A stretch of 7,265 nucleotides of DNA from Caldisericaceae bacterium (GTDB lineage: Bacteria; Caldisericota; Caldisericia; Caldisericales; Caldisericaceae). This document shows positions 1-6,337 of the stretch, one piece after another. The stretch is from assembly GCA_021161495.1 (NCBI GenBank), contig JAGHAO010000107.1:1-7265 (forward strand), in the 5' to 3' direction. The position numbers and the translations under genes are program-made. Numbering within the stretch: position 1 is the first letter of the stretch; each line of letters starts with the position of its first letter. The notes under the pieces are model-generated. The model was not told the origin of the DNA, did no database searches, and saw nothing but the letters and a program-made list of their open reading frames with translations.

Positions 1-1095
1 CAAATATCCTTTTTCATAGAGCTCCATTGCGCAGGCGATTGTCGCACCCGTTGAAATTGTGTCAAGCCCTAACTTATTGCAGACATTATTTGCTTTAATT
101 ACGGCAACAAGATCGTCTATTCCGCAGTCTGCGCTGAATGCCCAACTCGTTTCGTATTCAGGTCCTTCTCCTTCTTCTCCGTCCGGTAGTTTTGTTACTC
201 TTCCGCATCCTATCGGGCAGCCGAAGCACGGTTTATTTCTTACGAGATATGTCTCTTTAAGTTTCTCTCCGGAAACATTGTCTACTCCTTCGAATACCCC
301 TGTCTGGAAGTTTCTTGTAGGATACAGTCCGTGTTCGTCGATAATGTGGTTAAGCACCATCGTTCCGTATGTGGGCAGTCCTTGTGAAGTAATACTATTT
401 GCCTTAATTTTATCCATTGTGATTTTCAATACTTCTTTAAACTTGTCGGGGTTTGCTATTTCCGGGCGTTTATGCCCTCTGGTCGCTATTGCTTTTAGTT
501 TCTTCGAGCCCATAACCGCACCAACGCCGGTTCTCCCTGCGGCTCTTGTTTTATCATTTATGATGGCGGAGAATTTGACAAGGTTTTCCCCGGCAGGCCC
601 TATGCAAGCAACTTTAATTTGTTTATCTCCGCCAAGTTCCTCGATGATTTTGTCTGTTGTTTCATACGTGTCTTTTCCCCATAGATGTGATGCATCTTTA
701 ATTTCAACCTTGTCCTCCGTGATCCATAAATAGACGGGTTTCTCCGATTTGCCCTCTATAATCAGGATATCATAGCCTGCTTTTTTTAGTTCGGGTCCCC
801 AAAATCCTCCGGAGTTCGAACCTGCGATAACCCCGTTGAGTGGACTCTTTGTTACTACGTCGTACCTTCCGCTTGTAGGCGATGCCGTGAGTGTTAACGG
901 ACCTGTTGCGAAAATCAGTTTGTTTTCTTCACCCAGCGGATCCGCATTCGGATCGACTTCATCAAACAAGATTTTTGCTGCATACCCCCTTGCACCGATG
1001 AACTTTTTTGCCAATTCCTCATTGATTGGCGCTTCGCTGATTTTTCTGTTAGAAAGATTTACTCTGAGAATCTTCCCCATGTAGCCACCTAACAT
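1..1095 (-). CDS. aor: Tungsten-type aldehyde:ferredoxin oxidoreductase, partial (C-terminus beyond left edge)
   Basis: A minus-strand frame stays open from ATG at 1095 to the left edge, giving 365 codons of a family that is usually about 600 residues. AORs are cytoplasmic enzymes that interconvert aldehydes and carboxylates using a bis-pterin tungsten (or molybdenum) cofactor, one [4Fe-4S] cluster and ferredoxin. Seen in the translation: the family N-terminus (YMGKILRVNLS from residue 5), a glycine-rich stretch AGSNSGGFWGPELKKAGYD at 91-109, DKTRAAGRTGVGAVMGSKKL at 181-200, and the cluster ligands C290-x2-C293-x3-C297 in NKPCFGCPIGCGR. The stretch GLDTISTGATIACAMELYEKG near the edge is also typical, as NKLGLDT and ACAMELYEKG show. 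The fourth cluster cysteine lies beyond the window. ATG 1095 is chosen because a perfect SD lies 5 nt upstream; the in-frame ATG at 1080 lacks one. A Moco/Tuco-type leader precedes the gene. The exact aldehyde substrate cannot be told. Confidence 0.96.
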   Translation of the reverse strand, partial: MLGGYMGKILRVNLSNRKISEAPINEELAKKFIGARGYAAKILFDEVDPNADPLGEENKLIFATGPLTLTASPTSGRYDVVTKSPLNGVIAGSNSGGFWGPELKKAGYDILIIEGKSEKPVYLWITEDKVEIKDASHLWGKDTYETTDKIIEELGGDKQIKVACIGPAGENLVKFSAIINDKTRAAGRTGVGAVMGSKKLKAIATRGHKRPEIANPDKFKEVLKITMDKIKANSITSQGLPTYGTMVLNHIIDEHGLYPTRNFQTGVFEGVDNVSGEKLKETYLVRNKPCFGCPIGCGRVTKLPDGEEGEGPEYETSWAFSADCGIDDLVAVIKANNVCNKLGLDTISTGATIACAMELYEKGYL

Positions 1096-1100
1096 ACTAT

Positions 1101-1110
1101 TCACCTCCTT
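1101..1110 (-). promoter_or_regulatory. Strong Shine-Dalgarno of the AOR gene
   Basis: On the minus strand the sequence AAGGAGGTGA ends 5 nt before the ATG at 1095. It is a full-length match to the bacterial anti-SD consensus and fixes the start codon. It can pair with CUCCU at 1144-1140 of the leader RNA, so it is the likely switch target. Confidence 0.93.
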
Positions 1111-1154
1111 GTTATTTTTTGGCCCCCTAAATAAAAAATAGGAGCCTACTAATT
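1101..1154 (-). promoter_or_regulatory. Riboswitch expression platform with competing helices (translational type)
   Basis: GGCUCC at 1146-1141 has three exclusive partners. It can pair with the P1 3' strand GGGGCC (1162-1157, 6 bp), with GGGGCC (1126-1121, 6 bp), or through CUCCU (1144-1140) with the SD bases AGGAG (1109-1105), the last helped by U1138-1133 with A1120-1115. A further helix pairs CCUAAAU (1158-1152) with AUUUAGG (1132-1126). No GC hairpin is followed by a U-run on this strand; the bases after GGGGCC are A-rich, so a transcription terminator is unlikely and control is probably at translation. Whether ligand turns expression on or off cannot be decided by eye. Confidence 0.55.
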
Positions 1155-1244
1155 TAGGCCCCTTTGCAAACACGGCAGGCTTACCAGTTGCCCGGTAAAC
1201 CCTTACGTCCATTCCGCCCTGAGGGTGGATATGGATCGGAGCTA
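1155..1244 (-). ncRNA. Moco/Tuco-family riboswitch aptamer (P3-less, tungsten-cofactor-like)
   Basis: The leader RNA folds by hand into the layout of the molybdenum/tungsten cofactor RNA family. P1 joins UAG and CUCC (1244-1238) to GGGG and CUA (1162-1155) with one bulged C at 1158. A hairpin pairs UCCAU (1235-1231) with AUGGA (1212-1208), closing on CCC/GGG and a UCA loop. An 11-bp stem (1202-1192 with 1187-1177) is capped by the GNRA tetraloop GCAA. The core pieces CAGGGCGGAAUGGACG and CCGUGUUUGCAAAGG resemble CAGGGCGAAGGA and CCGUAUCUGGAAAGG of the E. coli moaA leader as I recall it. The long extra stem present in E. coli is absent, as in the variants proposed to bind tungsten cofactor. 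Lying directly upstream of an AOR gene supports this. The call rests on remembered consensus, not a covariance search. Confidence 0.82.
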
Positions 1245-1248
1245 TTTA

Positions 1249-1277
1249 ATTATAACCGGAATTGTTTTGAAATGCAA
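1249..1277 (-). promoter_or_regulatory. Promoter of the riboswitch-AOR transcript
   Basis: On the minus strand, TTGCAT (1277-1272, 3/6 to the -35 consensus) is followed after exactly 17 nt by TATAAT (1254-1249, 6/6). Transcription would start near 1243-1242, which is where helix P1 of the aptamer begins. The agreement of promoter spacing and RNA start supports both calls. Confidence 0.72.
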
Positions 1278-1329
1278 ATAAAAAACTTTTCGATGTTCGT
1301 AACAAAGCTGTCTAAGTATGGGAATTCCT

Positions 1330-1664
1330 GTAAGTTCGAGAATATCACCACGGATATTGCTATTGAAAATACGGAGTTGCTGCATTTCGGAACGGCCGCT
1401 TTTGCGATATACTTGCTTTTAATTGTGGAATTGAGGCTCAACCTATTTGAATGCCACATTGCTTTTTATGAAAGTTCATCAATTTAAATCTGTATTTTTG
1501 AAAAAGTAACAATTTAAGCGAAAAATATGTTTACTGATAAAAAAATCTATTATAATGTAGCCTGTGATTACGGGGAGTTTTAATTTGTGGAAAAATCTTC
1601 CCGAATAAATTGCGATTATGAGTAGCGATCCCGCAAATAAAACGTTCATGATAAATGATAACAA
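1330..1664 (-). pseudogene. Decayed N-terminal fragment of a CPA2-type (Kef/NapA-like) cation/proton antiporter
   Basis: Only fragments of a protein can be read on this strand. From ATG 1649 (or TTG 1664) the frame gives a hydrophobic segment and then GRFFHKLKLPVITGYIII, which looks like the first helix and loop of CPA2 exchangers (family pattern G-R-x-x-x-x-L-x-x-P-x-x-x-G-Y). Two stop codons follow at about 1481-1476. The same frame then gives FIKSNVAFK, a stop, and in another frame LSLNSTIKSKYIAKA followed by the membrane-like SVFSIAISVVIFSNL. These are in the order expected for the next family region (acidic-side helix, basic loop, helix 3). No SD precedes either start, and the remaining roughly 270 or more residues of the family are missing. 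The AOR promoter starts where the fragment ends. This stretch (1278-1673) holds nothing else that I can support. Confidence is moderate because the later part rests on weak likeness. Confidence 0.5.
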
Positions 1665-1673
1665 AAAAGCGTG

Positions 1674-1701
1674 TTTACAAAAATATCGTGAGTGTTATAA
1701 T
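1674..1701 (+). promoter_or_regulatory. Promoter of the moxR operon
   Basis: TTTACA at 1674-1679 (5/6) and TATAAT at 1696-1701 (6/6) are 16 nt apart, predicting a start near 1708 and a short leader of about 22 nt. No other good promoter is seen before the downstream genes, which are packed too tightly to need one. Confidence 0.75.
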
Positions 1702-1716
1702 TTTCGAAAACTATTC

Positions 1717-1722
1717 AAGGAG
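1717..1722 (+). promoter_or_regulatory. Shine-Dalgarno of moxR
   Basis: AAGGAG lies 7 nt before the ATG at 1730 and fixes that start. Confidence 0.88.
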
Positions 1723-1729
1723 ATGAGCT

Positions 1730-2677
1730 ATGATAAAAGAGCTGAAAACAAATCTCGGAAAAGTTATTATCGGATGTCCGGACGCAATTGATAAAATTAT
1801 AGTAGGTGCTCTTTCAGGCGGGCATATTCTGTTGGAAGATGTTCCGGGCACGGGTAAAACAACGCTTGCGAAGGCACTTGCCATATCATTTTCCGGAAAT
1901 TTTAAAAGAATCCAATTTACCCCGGATTTGTTGCCTACCGATATTACCGGTGTTACCGTTTATGATATGAAAACCGAACAATTTAAGGTAAGATTCGGCC
2001 CTGTATTTTCAAATTTTTTGCTTGCCGACGAAATAAACAGGGGTACTCCCAAAACACAATCTGCATTACTGGAAGCAATGTCGGAACAGAAAGTGACGAT
2101 TGACGGAGTAAGTTATAAAATAGAAGATCCCTTTATGGTAATCGCAACAGAGAACCCTATAGAATTTGAAGGGACGTTTCCTCTACCGGAAGCGCAGCTC
2201 GATAGATTTATTATGAAATTTTCCGTCGGTTATCCGGATAGGGAAATGGAAAAGAGAATTTTGCTTACAAAAAAAGAGATATTCCCTATAAACAGTTTGA
2301 AACCGGTAAGTGATATAAACGAACTTATCCGTTTAAGGAACGATGTGAAAAAGGTTTTTGTGCACCCGGAAATTGCAGGTTATATTGTGGATATTGTAAG
2401 GGCTACAAGGAATCACAGAGAACTTTATTTGGGTGCAAGTCCGAGAGCATCCCTTTTCCTTATGCGGGTTTCACAGGCATGGGCTTTTTATTCGGGGAGA
2501 AAATTTGTGCTGCCTGACGATGTTAAAAAATCGGTAAAAGATGTTTTAAACCATAGAATTATGTTAAAAGCAGATGCAAAACTTAGGGGAATAAAAGTTG
2601 ATGAGGTGCTTGACGATATTGTAAAGGGTGTAAAAGTGCCGGTTATCGATTCATACGCGGAAGAAGGAGCCGAATAG
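1730..2677 (+). CDS. moxR: MoxR-family AAA+ ATPase
   Basis: At 315 aa this is a full-length MoxR ATPase (usually about 310-340 aa). These cytoplasmic AAA+ proteins act as chaperone-like ATPases that assemble or activate partner complexes, very often encoded beside DUF58 or VWA proteins. Seen: Walker A G40-T-G-K43-T44 in EDVPGTGKTT, the MoxR signature stretch FTPDLLPTDITG (63-74), Walker B LLADEINR (97-104), sensor 1 at IATENP (138-143), the family stretch GTFPLPEAQLDRF (148-160) with a likely arginine finger at R159, and sensor 2 GASPRAS (235-241). A helical lid domain follows. No catalytic residue appears missing. It is first in an operon; an SD for the next gene lies in its 3' end and the next start follows its stop directly, so DUF58 is the probable partner. 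The biological substrate is unknown. Confidence 0.96.
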   Translation: MIKELKTNLGKVIIGCPDAIDKIIVGALSGGHILLEDVPGTGKTTLAKALAISFSGNFKRIQFTPDLLPTDITGVTVYDMKTEQFKVRFGPVFSNFLLADEINRGTPKTQSALLEAMSEQKVTIDGVSYKIEDPFMVIATENPIEFEGTFPLPEAQLDRFIMKFSVGYPDREMEKRILLTKKEIFPINSLKPVSDINELIRLRNDVKKVFVHPEIAGYIVDIVRATRNHRELYLGASPRASLFLMRVSQAWAFYSGRKFVLPDDVKKSVKDVLNHRIMLKADAKLRGIKVDEVLDDIVKGVKVPVIDSYAEEGAE

Positions 2678-3880
2678 TTGACCAAAGAAGCAAAGATTTT
2701 AGCCGTTATTTTAATCTCTTTTTCGCTTGTTTTCGGCAGAGTTTTTTACGTAATAACGCTCTTATTATTTGTTTACTTGCTTTTGTACGGGCTTTCGATG
2801 AAAAACGGGACTGTGGTTCTGAAAACCGATGTGGACACTCATACGATAAAACAGTATGACTATGTGAATTTTCTTTATGACCTTAAAATGAAATTTACAC
2901 TTCCTATGGTGTGTTTTATAACCCTGGACAGTCCGTATTATTTTGTTCCTGCCGAAGGGGAAAGAGAAAAGCGAATATTTGCAAGTTCCGGGAGAATTAC
3001 CGGGAAAATAAGATACGTGGGCAACAGGAGAGGCGTTTACGATGTCGGAAGTTTTGCTTTGCATATAAACGACCCTTTGGGATTCTTTAAGAGAAAAATA
3101 AACGTTTACGATAAAAAAAGAGTTTATGTGTTTCCATTCGTTGTTCCGTTTGACAAGTTGAATATTTATTTGTCCGAACCTTTAAGCGGAATTAAGGCAA
3201 AGTACCAGATAAATTCGGATTACACGTCTATTGCGGGAGTAAGGGATTATATTCAGGGTGATCCTCTCTCGGTGATTCACTGGAAACAAACGGCACATCG
3301 AAATAAATTGACCGTGAAAGAATTGGATTTTACCGCATCGAAACGGATCTTAATCGTGCTGAATTTGTACAAAAAAAATCTTCAGTTCCAGGATTCCGCA
3401 GCTGCGATTGCCGCATCGATTGCAAATTATTCGATTTCTCGTCATTTACCGGTAGGGTTAATCGTAAATGGCACTCCCCCGGAGGATTTACCGCTTGGAG
3501 AAAATAGTTTTCATTTGATGAAGTTATTTAAACTTTTGGCTCTCGCAAGCGACGAAGATGCCGTAAGTATCGAGAAATTTCTGCGGACACTTTCTTCCAA
3601 ACTGCCTTTTGGCGTTGAAGTCTTTTTTATAGATAAAGATATAACTCGAGATACTATGCTTTCCCTTATGAGGATAAAACCCTTTGTTTCAAGATTAAAC
3701 ATAGTTCTTTTACCGGATAGCACATTTGTACTTCCTCACGAGAAACCGCCTCGATATTACTTCAAAGAAGATTATTATCTTACGGTATTGGGATATTCGA
3801 AAGAGGCATTGGCCAAGGAAGGGATATTCGTGTATCCGATACTTGGTAAAGATTATGCGAGCAAATTAGAGAAGGTGTGA
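2678..3880 (+). CDS. DUF58-domain membrane-anchored protein
   Basis: 400 aa. The TTG start directly abuts the moxR stop TAG and has AAGAAGGAG 8 nt upstream, inside moxR. Two hydrophobic helices lie at about 7-20 and 23-39, then a beta-rich region ends in the family motif RGVYDVGSFALHINDPLGFF (119-138). The DUF58 core follows: DYTSIAGVRDYIQGDP (181-196) and HWKQTAHRNKLTVKE (201-215), matching the family pattern vReYxxGDxxxxIxWkxtAR. DUF58 proteins carry a von Willebrand A-like fold and are the usual partners of MoxR. The strand after the core reads ILIVLNLYKKN (224-234), where a metal-binding D-x-S-x-S would begin; here N229 replaces the Asp and the serines are absent, so metal binding at that site is doubtful. 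Family assignment is firm; molecular function is not known. Confidence 0.93.
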   Translation: MTKEAKILAVILISFSLVFGRVFYVITLLLFVYLLLYGLSMKNGTVVLKTDVDTHTIKQYDYVNFLYDLKMKFTLPMVCFITLDSPYYFVPAEGEREKRIFASSGRITGKIRYVGNRRGVYDVGSFALHINDPLGFFKRKINVYDKKRVYVFPFVVPFDKLNIYLSEPLSGIKAKYQINSDYTSIAGVRDYIQGDPLSVIHWKQTAHRNKLTVKELDFTASKRILIVLNLYKKNLQFQDSAAAIAASIANYSISRHLPVGLIVNGTPPEDLPLGENSFHLMKLFKLLALASDEDAVSIEKFLRTLSSKLPFGVEVFFIDKDITRDTMLSLMRIKPFVSRLNIVLLPDSTFVLPHEKPPRYYFKEDYYLTVLGYSKEALAKEGIFVYPILGKDYASKLEKV

Positions 3881-3881
3881 T

Positions 3882-5252
3882 ATGATAGAAAATTTGATGT
3901 ATGCAGTTTTATCCGTTCAAATTTATTTTTTGGCAAACCGTATATTATCCTCTGCGGTGTCGATTCCCGGATTTAAAAGATATTTGCCTCTTGTTGCATT
4001 GGGGATTGCAGCATTTTTCTACTTCATACTGTTTGCGATGAAATTGAACAAGTTGGCAAGTTTGACTCTGTCTTTTATTTTCGGATTTGTTCTGTACGGG
4101 TTTAACTATTTGTTTAATTTTTTAACCTTTTTATCTCTGTATCTTTATATCATCGGGAAATTGAAGGAAAAGCGCATTTTAAATAAGGAACGTGCTTTTA
4201 TGCTTTCTCCCGTTTTACTTCTGGGATTTATCCCGTTTCGGATAAAAGGCGTATTCGAAGGCTTTTTGCAGAAAAAAATTCATACGTTGTTGTATTCCGT
4301 AAACTCAGGTAGCGGAACGGCACATTCCAGAGGGAGCGGAACTATTTCCGTTAATAGGGTTAGAAGCTATTTTCAAAATGCCGGAAACGTATCTCGGGCT
4401 ATGTTTCACTCTTCAAAAACTTTTGAATCGTTTATCATATCATTTGCCCTGTTAATTTTGCTTGCTATCCTTCTGATGTTTCTCGCAAAATTTTATCTTG
4501 TATCTAAAAGTAAAAAGGCATTTCTCAGAACTTTTATCACCGGAATTTCCGTTTTTGCCGGGGTTATTCTTTTAATCTCCTATTTGTTTTTTACAATGGT
4601 CAAATTGTATAATACGGTTACTTCCGGTATTAAAAGCGGACCGGGAATAACAGGGAATTTCTCAAACGGCTCCCGTGAAAATCTTACCGCTATTGTAAAA
4701 AAAGTTATTCAAAATGAACAGTTTGCATCCAAAATGGGAAATACGATGCAGATTGTCGGGATTTTGATTGCAATATTGGGTATAATCCTTGGCGTAGCGT
4801 TGGTTTACGCAATTTGGAAAATTTTGTTTTCCGATAGAAGCGGGGAAACTTTGTTTGATAAAAAGGAAAGTAAAATTTTTGAAAAGAAGATTAGGCAAAA
4901 GGGCATAGAATATTCTTTATCCGAAATCCAGGATCCTTACGAATACATAAAATTCCTGTATTTTTCCGTAATATACTTGCTTCGGGAAAAAGGGTTTTCT
5001 ATGGAAAAGTTCGAAACCCCCAATGAATTTTTGGTTAGGATTTCACGGATCCTTGAAAAGCCTATTAACAATTTTGACCGGTTAACAAATCTTTTTAACG
5101 AAGTGAAATATGGAAAACCTGCAAGATTTTCTTTGGAAGAAATAAAAACTGCGTTACATCCCGAGCAAATCATTTCCGAGGTTAGAAATTTACCCTCTAA
5201 AAGAGATATGGCGGCAAGAAAGGATTACAGAAATACGCAAAGAGCAGGATAA
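3882..5252 (+). CDS. Multi-pass membrane protein with C-terminal DUF4129-like domain, no transglutaminase domain
   Basis: 456 aa. ATG lies 1 nt after the DUF58 stop, with GAAGGTG just upstream. The N-terminal 120 residues are very hydrophobic (likely helices near 5-23, 34-53, 58-92 and 107-119). A polar, Ser/Gly-rich segment follows (about 139-157, SGSGTAHSRGSGT), then helices near 184-204, 218-240 and 290-314, about seven in all. The cytoplasmic tail has the DUF4129 pattern: DPYEYIKFLYFSV (351-363), FETPNEFLVRIS (377-388) and LFNEVKYGK (404-412). In many MoxR-DUF58 operons the third gene encodes a membrane protein with a transglutaminase-like domain between the helices and DUF4129. Here the soluble gaps (about 121-183 and 241-289) are too short for it and show no Cys-His-Asp signature; the protein has no obvious catalytic Cys at all. 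It probably forms a membrane complex with its two neighbours. The stop lies 2 bp from the convergent kinase gene. Confidence 0.85.
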   Translation: MIENLMYAVLSVQIYFLANRILSSAVSIPGFKRYLPLVALGIAAFFYFILFAMKLNKLASLTLSFIFGFVLYGFNYLFNFLTFLSLYLYIIGKLKEKRILNKERAFMLSPVLLLGFIPFRIKGVFEGFLQKKIHTLLYSVNSGSGTAHSRGSGTISVNRVRSYFQNAGNVSRAMFHSSKTFESFIISFALLILLAILLMFLAKFYLVSKSKKAFLRTFITGISVFAGVILLISYLFFTMVKLYNTVTSGIKSGPGITGNFSNGSRENLTAIVKKVIQNEQFASKMGNTMQIVGILIAILGIILGVALVYAIWKILFSDRSGETLFDKKESKIFEKKIRQKGIEYSLSEIQDPYEYIKFLYFSVIYLLREKGFSMEKFETPNEFLVRISRILEKPINNFDRLTNLFNEVKYGKPARFSLEEIKTALHPEQIISEVRNLPSKRDMAARKDYRNTQRAG

Positions 5253-5254
5253 TT

Positions 5255-6337
5255 TTATTTTGAAAGCGGAAATTCGAGTAAAAATTCCGTTCCTTTGCCA
5301 ACCTTCGAATCCACTGAAATTTTTCCGTTCATTGCTTCGGTAAGTTCCTTTGCTATGGTTAATCCTACACCTAAACCGCCTTTTGTTTTGGGGCGAGATT
5401 TTTCTCCTCTGAAAAACCTGTCGAATATTTTTGTCAGGTCTTCCTTTTTAATCCCTTTTCCCGTGTCTTTTACCGACAGATAGGCTTTGTTTTTATTTTT
5501 ATAAACGGATACGGTGATGCCGCCTTTGTCTGTAAATTTAACGGCATTGCTTATAAGGTTTATCGCAATTTCTTTTATTCTTGTTTCGTCTGCCGTAATG
5601 AACACGTCCGGTTGGATATATGTATGCAAGTATAATCCTTTTGATTTTGCGTCCATTTTCATCAGTTCGGTCACAGGGCTTATTGCTTCTCCGAGATTTA
5701 CCCTTTTAAGGTGGATCTCGTATTTTTTGCTATCTATTGTTGATAATTTGCTTAATTCTTCCAGCATACTTTCCATTCTGTCGACTTCATTTTTTATTAC
5801 CTGAATTGCTTTCTTTTTTTCTTCCGTGGAAAAACTCGGATCCATAAGCATTTCAATGTATCCCTTCAAACTCGTAAGTGGTGTCCTCAAATCGTGTGAA
5901 ACGTTTTGAACGAGCGATTTTCTCATATTTTCTATTTCCGAAAGATGTTCCGCCATTTTATTAAGGGTGGATTGCAAATGTCCTATTTCGTCGTCGCTTG
6001 TGATTTTGATCCTTGCATTATAATTGCCTCTTGCGATTTTGCTTGCAAATTTCTCCATCTCTTTCAAAGGGGTGGTAATAAACCTTGAGATTAAAAGGGC
6101 AAGCAACGTTCCTATCACTATGGAAACTATTCCGGCCCAGATAAGGGACGTTCTGACTGCATGGAGAAACAACCGCCCTTGCGGTGTCAAAAAAACGAAG
6201 TACCCACCGCCGAATCCTTTTAATATTATTTCGGAAAACCTTTTACCCACGTATATGTTTACAAAGAATAGGGCAAAGAAGATAACGACTATAATTAATA
6301 AAAGATAGCTTAAAATTAATTTTGTTTTAAATTCCAT
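5255..6337 (-). CDS. Sensor histidine kinase (HAMP-HisKA-HATPase)
   Basis: 360 aa, a complete membrane histidine kinase that autophosphorylates and passes phosphate to the regulator encoded just upstream. Order: helix 1 (about 8-30), a short outer loop of about 35 residues that is Gly- and aromatic-rich (KGFGGGYFVF, 40-49), helix 2 (about 63-84), HAMP (about 85-138), HisKA with H148 in NVSHDLRTPLTSLKGY, N box INLISNAVKF (259-268), G1 box DTGKG (291-295), F box IFDRFF (304-309) and G2 box GGLGVGL (320-326). All the catalytic boxes are present. The loop is too small for a classical periplasmic ligand domain, so the cue may be membrane stress or a partner protein; this is inference. The ATG shares one base with the regulator stop (TAATG) and has no clear SD, so it is probably translated by coupling. 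Confidence 0.95.
   Translation of the reverse strand: MEFKTKLILSYLLLIIVVIFFALFFVNIYVGKRFSEIILKGFGGGYFVFLTPQGRLFLHAVRTSLIWAGIVSIVIGTLLALLISRFITTPLKEMEKFASKIARGNYNARIKITSDDEIGHLQSTLNKMAEHLSEIENMRKSLVQNVSHDLRTPLTSLKGYIEMLMDPSFSTEEKKKAIQVIKNEVDRMESMLEELSKLSTIDSKKYEIHLKRVNLGEAISPVTELMKMDAKSKGLYLHTYIQPDVFITADETRIKEIAINLISNAVKFTDKGGITVSVYKNKNKAYLSVKDTGKGIKKEDLTKIFDRFFRGEKSRPKTKGGLGVGLTIAKELTEAMNGKISVDSKVGKGTEFLLEFPLSK

Noticed and set aside
59..733. Plus-strand open frame of 224 codons
   Set aside because: It is antisense to a continuous AOR reading frame on the minus strand with cluster-binding cysteines; its translation is Ser/Pro-rich with no recognisable family and no SD.
836..1084. Plus-strand open frame of 82 codons
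   Set aside because: Also antisense to the AOR N-terminus and without a ribosome binding site.
1121..1146. GGCUCC/GGGGCC hairpin as an intrinsic terminator of the AOR leader
   Set aside because: On the minus strand it is followed by AAAAAA, not a U-tract, and the pairing contains a G-U pair and a 12-nt loop.
1250..1459. Minus-strand frame of 69 codons as a separate small gene
   Set aside because: It has no SD, and its content is better read as one frame of the decayed antiporter.
1164..1487. Plus-strand open frame of 107 codons
   Set aside because: It runs antisense through the riboswitch and the antiporter remnant; no SD and no family likeness.
1479..1664. Minus-strand 61-codon frame as an intact small membrane protein
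   Set aside because: It would need a TTG start (ATG only at 1649), no SD is seen, and its sequence matches the opening of a much longer antiporter family before stopping.
5268..5293. Inverted repeat CGGAA...TTCCG as a terminator for the kinase or DUF4129 gene
   Set aside because: Only 5 bp are continuous, it lies inside the kinase coding region, and no U-run follows.
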